DNA of 26,455 bases from CAZGMC01 sp964526565. Its GTDB lineage: Bacteria > Pseudomonadota > Alphaproteobacteria > DSM-16000 > Inquilinaceae. Made by a program: the position numbers and the translations under genes. Below are positions 19,428-26,455 of the stretch, piece by piece; positions within the stretch are counted from its first letter, which is position 1; each line of letters starts with the position of its first letter. The stretch lies in NCBI GenBank assembly GCA_964526565.1, contig CAZGMC010000061.1, positions 1 through 26,455 of the forward strand, written 5' to 3'. The notes beneath the pieces were generated by a model. That model had not been told where the DNA came from, ran no database searches, and worked only from the letters and a program-made list of their open reading frames with translations.

Positions 19428-19519
19428 TCGCCGGTACGAACCCGCACGACCCGGGCGCAGGATCGTCGGAATTGTCCGGTACGCGGCGGAGTGGGATTTT
19501 CATTGGTGTGGATCAGCGT

Positions 19520-19535
19520 TGTGGATCAGCCAACA
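19520..19535. promoter_or_regulatory. Second TGT-N10-ACA site
   Basis: A second exact match, about 215 bp from the nif start and about 320 bp from the AAA gene. It overlaps a tandem TGTGGATCAGC repeat (two copies, 19506-19531). It could be a distal NifA site for either direction or a chance match. Confidence 0.45.
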
Positions 19536-19540
19536 GGATC

Positions 19541-19735
19541 TAAAATTGCATAAAATACGAATTTTTATGCTGAAACTGGCGGCATCAGGTCAGACGAAAG
19601 TTGTTCTATCCAAGAACCACGCGGACATTTCTTCAGTCATGAACGAGTTTCAGAATATTTTGTCCTGGAACTGACACGTGAAACTGCTGATAATGGCTGC
19701 TGCTTACAGTCAATACAGCGGACTCCGGTGAGCGC
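19541..19735. other. AT-rich island
   Basis: The first 100 bases are about 39% GC against about 70% around them. There is no convincing gene: a 35-codon frame from ATG 19568 to 19675 has no ribosome site and no similarity I recognise. The island may be a promoter/DNA-bending region or a remnant of foreign DNA. Confidence 0.6.
19548..19570. promoter_or_regulatory. AT-rich inverted repeat, possible operator
   Basis: GCATAAAA (19548-19555) and TTTTATGC (19563-19570) are exact inverted copies with a 7-nt spacer. The size fits a binding site for a dimeric regulator. No regulator gene is adjacent. Confidence 0.4.
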
Positions 19736-19855
19736 CGGCCGCATCGGGCATGGCGGGGGTCATCTGGCGCCCCGATTGCCGGACAGGGTCGCCAGCGCCC
19801 TGGGTCCGGCGCCGATCCCGCGTGGTCGGCGCCGGCCAGACGAGGTCAACCGAAC

Positions 19856-22711
19856 ATGATCGTCGACTATTTTGGGTTTGATGAAGAGCCGTTCAAGATT
19901 TCCGTCGATGCGAGGTATGTCTTCCGGTACAGGGACTACCGGCAGGTCTTCGAGTCCGTACTGACGGCAATCGACGACGGCCATGCCTTGAACCTTGCCG
20001 TCGGTGATCCGGGGACCGGCAAGTCCATGCTGTTTCAGGACCTGGCTGGCCATCTGGCCGATCACGGCCACCGGGTCTTCGCCTATGCCTATCCCACCTC
20101 GTCGGCTGCCGAACTGTGGAGCGCCTGCTGCCACGATGCCGGGATTGCGGCCAGCCCGGTCGATGCCCGGACCGCCCTGGAGGCCGCGCTCGAGGCGTCC
20201 GCCGAGGCGGGCCTGGGCACGGTCCTGCTCCTCGACGAGGCGCAGGGCCTGCCCGCCGACCTGCTGGCCGATTTGGCCCGGCTGACGGCTCCGGCGGCCG
20301 CGGAATGGCCGCGCCTGCAGGTCGTCCTGCTGGGCCTGCCGGCGATCGCGCAGACGCTGGACGAGCCCGACCTGCGCCCGGTGCGCAGCGCCGTCCGGCC
20401 GCGGCTGCGCCTGGGCCGCATCGGCGACGACGAGGTCGGCAGCTATATCGGCCATCGCCTTGGCGTCGCCGGATACGACGGCCCGCCCCTGTTCTCGCGC
20501 CGTGCCCTCGCGCAGATATCCGACTACAGCAGCGGTGTCCCGCAGATCGTCAACCGCCTGTGCACCGTGGCGCTGGTGCGCGCCTGCCTGGACGGACTCG
20601 ACATCGTCACCGGCGACACCGTGGATGACGTCGCCGACGAGATCCTGCCGGACCGGGTGGCGACGCGCGACACCGTCCGCACGACGGTGACGGCCGCCTG
20701 GTCGGACTGGTCGCGACCCGCCGCCCACCTGCCCCTGGACCCGGCGCTGCCGGCGATCCGCAGGCCCGTGGCGAGGCGTCCGCGCCTGGCCGACGAACGA
20801 CCCCTGGCCGACGAACGACCCCTGGCGAACGACGAGCCGCTGGCGGACGACGGGCAGGAAGCGGATGCGTTCCCGGGTTTCGACTTCGTCCTGCCGACCG
20901 CGCCGGACACGCACCCGGCGCGGCGCCGACGCCTCGTCGTGCCGGCGGCACGGCTGGCGGCACTGACGCTGGTTGCCCTGGGCGCATCAGGAACAACCTA
21001 TTATGTCGTGTCGCAGGATGGCGGTGAGACCGCGCATCGCCCGGCATCGCAGTCTCTGGCTGGCATCGGGCTGAACGGCAGCGGCCCAGCCATTGGAGCC
21101 GACGCCGGAGCCGACGCCGGAGCCGACGCCGGAGCCGCTCCGCCAGGAGAAGCACCTGGACAGACACACCACGGCGCCGCGCTGGCCGGCACGTCGATGG
21201 TCTCGGTGGTCCCCGGCCGGCAACCTTCGGACGGTCCGGCCGGCGATCGAACGGCCGATTCGGCGGATGCGGTCGCCGCCGCACCCGAGCCCGCACCCGA
21301 GCCCGCACCCGAGCCCGCACCCGAGCCCTCGGCACCGCCAGCCGAGCCACTGGCCGGACCGCAACTTACGGTGGGCGCGTCGAGCGGCGACGAGGGCGAG
21401 GCCATTCCCCTGCGCATTGCGGCCGATGCGCCCGGTGCCGGGCAGATCGACGTGACCATCGCCGACCTGCCGCCGGGATCGCGGCTTTCGGCCGGTGAGG
21501 CCCTGGACGGCGAGCGCTGGCTCCTCGCCGCCGAGGACCTGGCCGGCCTCACCATCACGGTCCCGCCCGGTACCGCCGGCACCCATGCGCTTGCCGTGGC
21601 GGCGACCGTCAGGGCGGAGGACGGCCGCACCGCAACCGCCGAAGACATCCTCCAGCTCAATGTTCGCGGCGTCGCCGACGCACCGCGGCTGACCCTGGGC
21701 AACGCGGTCGGGCGCGAGGACCAGCCGATACCGCTCGACATCGACGCGACCCTGATGGACGATGACGGGTCGGAGACGCTGACGGTGGCCGTCGCCGGAC
21801 TGCCCGCAGGCGCCCGCCTGTCGGCCGGGACCGAGGACGGCGGTCGCTGGACCCTGGCGGCGGACGAGCTCGACGGACTGGCCGTGGTGCTGCCGTCGGA
21901 CTGGGCGGGCGAGTTCACGCTGGCCGTGCAGGCCAAGGCGCGGGAGGCTGACGGCGACGCCGCCACCACCGCCGGGCTGCTGCCGGTTTCGGTTGCCGCC
22001 GTCGCCGACGAGCCGCGGCTGACGGTAGAGGTCGGCGCGGGTGGCCCGGCCACACCGATCCCGATCACGATCGACGCCGCCCCCCGTGACGACGACGGCT
22101 CGGAACGCCTGGCCGTGCGGGTCTCTGGCCTGCCCGAGGGGGCCTTGCTGTCGGCCGGGCGCCGCACCACCGACAACGACACCTGGGTGCTGAACCCCGG
22201 CGCCCCCGGCGCCCCCGGCGCCCTCGACGGCCTGACGGTGACGGTACCGCCCGCCGCCGCCGGCGACCATGTGCTGACCGTCGAGGCCGTGACCCGCGAG
22301 CCGGACGGCGATTCCGCCGCGGTCACGGCCACGGTCACGCTGTCCGTCGCCGCGCCGGCGGCCGAACCGGAGCCGGAGCCGGAGCCGGAACCGACGGCAT
22401 CACAGGCGGTGACCCCACCGGGCGATCCGGCCGCCGCCGACCTGTATCTGGACCGGGGCGAGGCGCTGTTCGCGATCGGCGACCTGGTCTCGGCGCGACG
22501 CTTCTACGAGCTGGCCATGGCCGAGGGCGATGCCCGGGCCGCGACGGCGCTGGGCCGCACCTACGACCCGCTGGTCTTCCGCGAGATGGACGTGCGCGGC
22601 ATTCGCCCCGACCCGGAGCAGGCCCTGGCCTGGTATGCCCGCGGCCGCGAGGCCGGCAACGCCGAAGCGGCGCGGCGACACGATGCCCTGTCGCGCTGGC
22701 TCGAGCGGTAG
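19856..22711 (+). CDS. ExeA-type AAA ATPase fused to a membrane helix, three Ig-like repeats and a Sel1-like tail
   Basis: A 951-residue protein with an unusual layout. Residues 1-275 form a cytoplasmic ExeA/GspA-like AAA ATPase: start MIVDYFGFDEEPFKISVD, Walker A GDPGTGKS (50-57), Walker B VLLLDEAQ (123-130) and SSGVPQIVNRLC. After a charged linker with LADERP repeats, one helix (about 361-384) crosses the membrane. The remaining ~565 residues should be periplasmic: GADA and APEP low-complexity tracts, then three ~105-residue repeats beginning PQLTVG (500), PRLTLG (610) and PRLTVE (720). Each repeat has LPxGxxLSAG and a closing strand and resembles cadherin/Ig-like repeats. An EPEPEP spacer and a Sel1/TPR-like end (about 862-951) follow. 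ExeA ATPases help assemble secretion machinery across peptidoglycan. Function here is unknown. The ATG follows GAGGTC. Confidence 0.82.
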   Translation: MIVDYFGFDEEPFKISVDARYVFRYRDYRQVFESVLTAIDDGHALNLAVGDPGTGKSMLFQDLAGHLADHGHRVFAYAYPTSSAAELWSACCHDAGIAASPVDARTALEAALEASAEAGLGTVLLLDEAQGLPADLLADLARLTAPAAAEWPRLQVVLLGLPAIAQTLDEPDLRPVRSAVRPRLRLGRIGDDEVGSYIGHRLGVAGYDGPPLFSRRALAQISDYSSGVPQIVNRLCTVALVRACLDGLDIVTGDTVDDVADEILPDRVATRDTVRTTVTAAWSDWSRPAAHLPLDPALPAIRRPVARRPRLADERPLADERPLANDEPLADDGQEADAFPGFDFVLPTAPDTHPARRRRLVVPAARLAALTLVALGASGTTYYVVSQDGGETAHRPASQSLAGIGLNGSGPAIGADAGADAGADAGAAPPGEAPGQTHHGAALAGTSMVSVVPGRQPSDGPAGDRTADSADAVAAAPEPAPEPAPEPAPEPSAPPAEPLAGPQLTVGASSGDEGEAIPLRIAADAPGAGQIDVTIADLPPGSRLSAGEALDGERWLLAAEDLAGLTITVPPGTAGTHALAVAATVRAEDGRTATAEDILQLNVRGVADAPRLTLGNAVGREDQPIPLDIDATLMDDDGSETLTVAVAGLPAGARLSAGTEDGGRWTLAADELDGLAVVLPSDWAGEFTLAVQAKAREADGDAATTAGLLPVSVAAVADEPRLTVEVGAGGPATPIPITIDAAPRDDDGSERLAVRVSGLPEGALLSAGRRTTDNDTWVLNPGAPGAPGALDGLTVTVPPAAAGDHVLTVEAVTREPDGDSAAVTATVTLSVAAPAAEPEPEPEPEPTASQAVTPPGDPAAADLYLDRGEALFAIGDLVSARRFYELAMAEGDARAATALGRTYDPLVFREMDVRGIRPDPEQALAWYARGREAGNAEAARRHDALSRWLER
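21095..21130 (+). repeat. 12-bp in-frame repeat encoding GADA units
   Basis: Three exact copies of GGAGCCGACGCC in the periplasmic linker of the AAA fusion protein, just after the membrane helix. Confidence 0.88.
21281..21328 (+). repeat. 12-bp in-frame repeat encoding APEP units
   Basis: Four exact copies of GCACCCGAGCCC encoding Ala-Pro-Glu-Pro (residues 476-491). The product would be a stiff spacer ahead of the Ig-like repeats. Confidence 0.9.
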
Positions 22712-22828
22712 CGCCCGGCCGACCCGGACACGCCGGAGCCTTGCCGACCGGTTGCGGCGACCCGGTGCCGCGTCCGGCCGGTCCCCGAATCGGGAACTGC
22801 CGGCCACGCGCGCCGCACGGGTGGAGAG

Positions 22829-23401
22829 TCAGTCCCCTGCCGTCGGCATGTCCCGGCTTTCCAGGAACCCGCGCAGGGCGGCCAGGGCGCGGTCGGCCGT
22901 CTGCTCGGCGGGGCCATCGTCGCTGTCGACGATGATGTCGGCCTGGGCATAGACCGGATAGCGCTCGTCCACCAGCCGGCCCAGGATCTCCTGCGGATCG
23001 CCGCGCTTGAGCAGGGGGCGGTTGCCACGGCGCGAGCAGCGGGCCACGAGCAGGTCCAGCCCGGCGCGCAGCCACAGCGAGATGCCGCGCTCGGCGATCA
23101 GCCCCCTGGTCTCAGGGTTCATGAAGGCGCCGCCGCCGGTGGCCAGGACGTGCACCGGCTCGTGCAGGCAGCGCTTGATGACGCGGCGTTCCACGTCGCG
23201 GAAGGCAGCCTCGCCATAGGTCTCGAAGATGTCCTCGATGGAGCAGCCGGCGGCCACCTCGATCTCGTGATCGGCGTCGACGAAGGCCAGGCCGAGCCGC
23301 GCGGCCAGACGGCGGCCGATGGCCGACTTGCCGGCCCCCATCAGGCCGACCAGGACCACCGTGCGCGGCAGCGGCCGCGGCAGCGGCCCGGTCACGGACA
23401 C
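22829..23401 (-). CDS. aroK: Shikimate kinase
   Basis: Phosphorylates shikimate at O3 in aromatic amino acid synthesis. With the GTG at 23401 the product is 190 residues. It has Walker A GLMGAGKS (19-26), the shikimate-binding FVDADHEIE, FRDVERRVI, ATGGGAFMNPETR, the lid RGNRPLL and a Walker B/adenine region near the end. The start is uncertain: GTG at 23395 or at 23401 both fit, upstream frame is open and Gly/Pro/Ala-rich from a GGCCCGGCC repeat, and no strong ribosome site is seen. aroB, often next to aroK, is not here; downstream is the convergent AAA fusion gene. Confidence 0.92.
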   Translation of the reverse strand: MSVTGPLPRPLPRTVVLVGLMGAGKSAIGRRLAARLGLAFVDADHEIEVAAGCSIEDIFETYGEAAFRDVERRVIKRCLHEPVHVLATGGGAFMNPETRGLIAERGISLWLRAGLDLLVARCSRRGNRPLLKRGDPQEILGRLVDERYPVYAQADIIVDSDDGPAEQTADRALAALRGFLESRDMPTAGD

Positions 23402-23573
23402 CGACCCGGCCGGCCCGGCCGGCCCGGCCAGCCCGGCCGCAGCGGCAAATTGCGATGGCGCGGCGTTCGCCCTAAAGTCCCCATGCCCGAGCCATAGCAC
23501 AGCCGCCGCCGGACCGTGTAGCCCGGCGGACATCGCCCGCGACAAACCGGGCTCAGGAGAAACGGGGGAAAGG

Positions 23574-23768
23574 GTGGCCAGACGTCGGTACCGGTCGGTC
23601 TTCGCGCAGCAGTCGTCGAGCGGCGTTGGCTCGGCACTGCTCCGCGGACTGCTCCTGCTCATCGTGCTCGTCGTGCTCGGCGGCATGGTCGTCCTCGGCC
23701 TGTGGGATGTCGAGCCAACCACGAGAATGGTGGAGAAGCCCATCCCGACCGAGCGCTTCCTGCCGTGA
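23574..23768 (+). CDS. Small single-helix membrane protein beside aroK
   Basis: A 64-residue frame from GTG 23574 with GGGGGAAAGG upstream. Layout: basic N-terminus (VARRRYRS), one strong helix (LLRGLLLLIVLVVLGGMVVLGL), then a short outside tail DVEPTTRMVEKPIPTERFLP. Small proteins with this helix and an EKPIP..RF tail recur in alphaproteobacteria in my recollection, and the position divergent to aroK fits. Function is unknown. Confidence 0.6.
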   Translation: MARRRYRSVFAQQSSSGVGSALLRGLLLLIVLVVLGGMVVLGLWDVEPTTRMVEKPIPTERFLP

Positions 23769-23796
23769 GCCGACCCGGCCGGCCCTGCGGCGCCGT

Positions 23797-24366
23797 TCAG
23801 GACTGCGGACGGTAGCTCTCCCGCAGGGGAAGCCGCGGCACCAGCCCGGGCGCCATGGCCGGGGCCTGGGCGAGCGATCCGCACAGCAGCATGTTGGGCA
23901 ACCCTGCCGCGCCGGCCAGCGGCAGGACCAGGCGTTCATACTTCCTGAGCGCGCCGTTGCGGCTGCGGCGGGCGCCGCGCACGGTGCGGGGCACCGCATC
24001 GGTGGCCACCTCGGCATAGGCATCGAACAGAGGCTCTGCCTCGTCGATGGGCAGGTCACGCACGCGGCGGCCGGTCAGCTCCATGCCGTCGGCGCTGACC
24101 ACCTCCGTGCCGACCAGCCGGTAGACCAGATCGAGCGGCTCGCGCCGCACGTCGATCAGGATCAGATGCGGCAGCAGCCGCGGAATCTCCGTGGGATCAA
24201 TATCGACGCGCGCCGGCGACGGCCGTCCGGCGCGCTTGATGATCCAGTATCCGTACAGTTCACGCAGAAGCGGATGATCCAGGTCGTCGCCGCCCACGAC
24301 GACACTGCAATCCAGGAATTCACGCTCGCGCCATGGCAGGTCCTGACAGCCCAGCCCGGTGCTCAT
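23797..24366 (-). CDS. PAS_5-type PAS domain protein
   Basis: A 189-residue cytoplasmic protein. The segment LLRELYGYWIIKRAGRPSPARVDIDPTEIPRLLPHLILIDV, read in parts, followed by YRLVGTEVVSADGMELTGRRV, is the pattern of the PAS_5 family (PF07310), common in Rhodospirillales and other alphaproteobacteria. The later part has GALRKYERLVLPLA. There is no output domain, so it is a sensor or adaptor of unknown ligand. GGGGAG lies upstream of the ATG. It is separate from the MAPEG gene by about 90 bp of lower-GC sequence, which likely holds its promoter. Confidence 0.75.
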   Translation of the reverse strand: MSTGLGCQDLPWREREFLDCSVVVGGDDLDHPLLRELYGYWIIKRAGRPSPARVDIDPTEIPRLLPHLILIDVRREPLDLVYRLVGTEVVSADGMELTGRRVRDLPIDEAEPLFDAYAEVATDAVPRTVRGARRSRNGALRKYERLVLPLAGAAGLPNMLLCGSLAQAPAMAPGLVPRLPLRESYRPQS

Positions 24367-24457
24367 GGCCTCTCACTCCCCAACTCGTCGATTGAAGCGG
24401 CGACGAGTGTGCGGCCAAGGCATTAAAGTTGTCTTGAATTGCATGGACTTTAGACAT

Positions 24458-24985
24458 CTAACCGATGATCTTCACGGTAATGTAAACAAGCAATCCGAGA
24501 TTGGTCATGGCGGTCGCGGTCATGCCCGGCGCCCGCGCCAGCGGATGGATCAGATAGCCGGCCCAGAACAGCAGGCGCGCGGCGACGAACAGGGCCGTCG
24601 CCAGGATCAGGGCGCCGATCGTGTCCGGTGGCGCCAGCGTCGCCGCCGCCAGCAGGGCGGGCACGAAGATCACCGTCTGCTCCACCGTGTTGGCCAGGAC
24701 ACGCTGGTTGACCCGGTAGAGCCGCGGCTCGGGGTCGTCGAGCGGGTTGAAGGCGTTGCCGACGACGCGGCTGAGCGCCACCGCCGCGACCATCAGCCAC
24801 AGCAGCGCCGCCGGCGCCGCCGCCAGCCTCATGGCCAGCACCACGCGGTCGACCGGCGCGACGACGGCTTCCGGCACCGGCACCAGCGGCAGCAGCAGCG
24901 CGAACAGCGCCAATGTGGCCACGGCTGCCGCGCCATTGACCAGCGCCGCCCACAGCCGCAGGGTCCATGGCGACGATCCGGCCAC
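24458..24985 (-). CDS. MAPEG family membrane protein
   Basis: A 175-residue protein of four or five helices. The MAPEG pattern is visible in the C-terminal half: RVNQRVLANTVEQTVIFVPALLAA, then ARLLFWAGYLIHPLARAPGMTATAMTNLG, read in segments. Family members include glutathione S-transferase and eicosanoid enzymes in animals; bacterial ones are mostly uncharacterised. The start is GTG, 4 bp after the accA stop, so the gene is probably co-transcribed with accA. Confidence 0.8.
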   Translation of the reverse strand: MAGSSPWTLRLWAALVNGAAAVATLALFALLLPLVPVPEAVVAPVDRVVLAMRLAAAPAALLWLMVAAVALSRVVGNAFNPLDDPEPRLYRVNQRVLANTVEQTVIFVPALLAAATLAPPDTIGALILATALFVAARLLFWAGYLIHPLARAPGMTATAMTNLGLLVYITVKIIG

Positions 24986-24989
24986 GGCG

Positions 24990-25946
24990 TCAGCCGAGCC
25001 CCTTGCCGCCCATGGCCAGCATCTTTTCCCGCCGCTGGCGGCGCAGCGCCTCGCCGTCGCGGCCGCGCAGGTCGTCCAGGACCCGCGCCACCGCTTCGCC
25101 GACGGCAGTGATGGTCTCTTGCGGACAGCGGTGGGCGCCGCCGACCGGCTCCGGCACGACCTCGTCCACGGCGCCGAGCTGCTTGAGGTCGGCGGCGGTC
25201 AGGCGCAGCGCCTGGGCCGCCTCCGCCGCCTGCTGGGCCGACCGCCACAGGATCGAGGCGCAGCCCTCCGGCGAGATCACCGAATAGATGGCGTGCTCCA
25301 GCATCAGCACGCGGTCGGCGGCAGCGATGGCGATGGCGCCGCCCGACCCGCCCTCGCCGATGACCACGGAAACGATCGGCACGCGCAGGTCCAGGCACAC
25401 CTCGATCGACCGGGCGATGGCCTGGGCCTGGCCGCGCTCCTCGGCGCCGATGCCGGGATAGGCGCCGGCGGTATCGACCAGGGTCAGCACCGGCAGCCGG
25501 AACCGCGCGGCCAGGGCCATCAGCCGCTGCGCCTTGCGGTAGCCTTCGGGCCGGGCCATGCCGAAGCTGTGGCGCATGCGCGAGTCGGTGTCGTGCCCCT
25601 TCTCGTGGCCGATGACCATGACCGAATGGCCGCGGAACCGGCCCAGACCGGCCAGGATGGCGCGGTCCTCGGCGAAGCAGCGGTCGCCGGCCAGGGGCGT
25701 GAACGCCTCGACCAGCGCGGCGATGTAGTCGGAGGTGTGGGGTCGGTCGACGTGGCGTGCCACCAGCACCTTCTGCGCCGGGGTCAGGCGCTCATAGGTG
25801 TTGTGCAGCAGCTTGTCCACCTTGGCCTGCAGGCGCGCCACCTCGTCGGCAATGTTGAGGTCGCCGGCATCGGAGAGGTGGCGCAGCTCCTCGATCTTGC
25901 CTTCGAGCTCGGCGATCGGCTTCTCGAAGTCCAGGAAGGTGCGCAT
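24990..25946 (-). CDS. accA: Acetyl-CoA carboxylase carboxyltransferase subunit alpha
   Basis: With AccD this subunit moves the carboxyl group from biotin-BCCP to acetyl-CoA, giving malonyl-CoA for fatty acid synthesis. 318 residues, the standard length. Typical segments: MRTFLDFEKPIAELEGKIEEL, VARHVDRPHTSDYI, VMVIGHEKGHDT, FGMARPEGYRKA, LTLVDTAGAYPGIGAEERGQ, VIGEGGSGGAIAI and the ISPEGCASILWR region. It lies about 100 bp after xerD and is followed by the MAPEG gene at 4 bp. The xerD-accA order is common in alphaproteobacteria. Confidence 0.96.
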   Translation of the reverse strand: MRTFLDFEKPIAELEGKIEELRHLSDAGDLNIADEVARLQAKVDKLLHNTYERLTPAQKVLVARHVDRPHTSDYIAALVEAFTPLAGDRCFAEDRAILAGLGRFRGHSVMVIGHEKGHDTDSRMRHSFGMARPEGYRKAQRLMALAARFRLPVLTLVDTAGAYPGIGAEERGQAQAIARSIEVCLDLRVPIVSVVIGEGGSGGAIAIAAADRVLMLEHAIYSVISPEGCASILWRSAQQAAEAAQALRLTAADLKQLGAVDEVVPEPVGGAHRCPQETITAVGEAVARVLDDLRGRDGEALRRQRREKMLAMGGKGLG

Positions 25947-26047
25947 GGCGGCAGCGAGACCCCTTCGGCTTGCAGCGATGGTGCCTTCCTAGCACAGGCG
26001 GCGGCGGGGCCGGGACCGGAAATGTCGCGCCGCGTCCTCCGTCCCTG

Positions 26048-26455
26048 CTACCCCGCCCGGCCGGCGCGGGCCAGCGGATGGTGCTCGGCGACCAGGCGGC
26101 GCAGGCGTTCGTCCAGGACGTGGGTGTAGATCTGCGTGGTCGAGATGTCGGCATGGCCCAGCATCTGCTGCACGGCGCGCAGGTCGGCGCCGTGGTGCAG
26201 CAGGTGGGTGGCGAAGGCGTGGCGCAGCACATGCGGGCTGACCCGGTGCGGCTCGATCCCCGCCGCCACCGCCAGGTCCTTGAGCAGCTGCCCGAAGCGC
26301 TGGCGGGTCAGGCAGCCGCCGGCCGCAGTGCGCGACGGGAACACGTACGGGCTGTCCGCCGCCGCCCGGCTCTCCGCCCGCCCCGCGGCCCGCCCCGCGG
26401 CCCGCCCCTCCGCCCTGGCCCCCGTCCGGACCCCCGTCCGGACCCCCGTCAGGCC
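26048..26455 (-). CDS. xerD: Tyrosine recombinase XerD, C-terminal part with expanded linker
   Basis: With XerC, XerD resolves chromosome dimers at dif. The frame is open to the window edge, so 135 residues are seen. The catalytic domain is intact: LTRQRFGQLLKDLA, HVLRHAFATHLL (catalytic His and Arg), LGHADISTTQIYTHVL (His and nucleophile Tyr), ending EHHPLAR. The usual family pattern upstream is a short linker to the (S)P(W/Y)(L/V)FPSR segment. Here DSPYVFPSR is preceded by about 35 residues of repeats (TGVR and GRAA units) encoded by 12-bp minisatellites. It is in frame and could be functional, or partly an assembly effect. Confidence 0.88.
   Translation of the reverse strand, partial: GLTGVRTGVRTGARAEGRAAGRAAGRAESRAAADSPYVFPSRTAAGGCLTRQRFGQLLKDLAVAAGIEPHRVSPHVLRHAFATHLLHHGADLRAVQQMLGHADISTTQIYTHVLDERLRRLVAEHHPLARAGRAG
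26384..26453 (-). repeat. Two 12-bp in-frame repeats in xerD
   Basis: CGCGGCCCGCCC occurs twice (26384-26407) and CCCCCGTCCGGA twice plus a partial third (26419-26453), plus-strand forms. Both preserve the xerD frame and the second may continue past the window edge. Confidence 0.85.

Larger units (their letters stand above)
19276..19855. other. 580-bp divergent control region between iscA-nifV-nifW and the AAA fusion gene
   Basis: The nif-proximal half (19276-19540) holds a sigma-54 promoter and two TGT-N10-ACA sites, listed separately. A weak IHF-like match (19343-19355) lies between promoter and first site. The other half includes an AT-rich island and a GATAAT hexamer (19689-19694) that could be a -10 element for the plus-strand gene, without a good -35 partner. 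Confidence 0.7.

Noticed and set aside
17692..19674. A 660-codon plus-strand open frame opposite nifV and iscA
   Set aside because: It is a shadow of the two nif genes. Its last part runs through the control region with AT-rich sequence and no similarity.
19568..19675. A 35-codon frame in the AT-rich island
   Set aside because: No ribosome site, no known similarity, and its start overlaps the AT-rich palindrome. Described as part of the island instead.

Overview
The window is a high-GC (roughly 70%) bacterial chromosome segment. Gene content and order point to an alphaproteobacterium, probably of the Rhodospirillales/Azospirillum type: an ImuB C-terminus, rpmI-rplT-pheS, a liv operon carrying a DUF6867-like membrane protein, aroK near xerD/accA, and nif genes. 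Assignment below class is inference. The organism is a probable diazotroph, because nifV, nifW and an IscA-type gene sit behind a well-formed sigma-54/NifA control region. The sequence holds a 100-N assembly gap (1922-2021) and both window ends lie in 12-bp repeats.

Layout. 1-3800: end of imuB, a bidirectional terminator, a lipoprotein lytic transglycosylase, a CsbD-like stress protein, the gap with its flanking 55-bp repeats, a remnant of a PNPOx-type stress protein, dps with its terminator, a tiny Pro-rich ORF and a two-helix membrane protein. 4000-5860 (minus): rpmI-rplT-pheS from one promoter. 6017-6472: a stand-alone CheY-like receiver. 6558-12871 (minus): livH-livM-livG-livF-DUF6867-livJ, a complete branched-chain amino acid type ABC importer. 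13158-17287: a SemiSWEET transporter, a secreted seven-repeat propeller protein (minus), an AhpD-like peroxidase-related enzyme and sppA. 17318-19275 (minus): iscA-like, nifV, nifW. 19276-19855: regulatory region with a sigma-54 promoter, two TGT-N10-ACA sites and an AT-rich island. 19856-22711: an ExeA-type AAA ATPase fused through one membrane helix to three Ig-like repeats and a Sel1-like tail. 22829-26455: aroK, a small membrane protein, a PAS_5-type protein, a MAPEG protein, accA and the C-terminal part of xerD.

How the genes work together. The liv block is one transport system. The nif block makes homocitrate for FeMo-co (NifV), protects or matures the MoFe protein (NifW) and handles Fe-S clusters (IscA-like). 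rpmI/rplT/pheS are translation genes. csbD, dps, the PNPOx remnant and the AhpD-like gene are stress-related but do not form one operon.

The most unusual item is the 951-residue AAA/Ig-like/Sel1 membrane protein, which is divergent from the nif operon across an AT-rich control region. A second theme is in-frame 12-bp minisatellites inside imuB, nifV, the AAA fusion gene and xerD.
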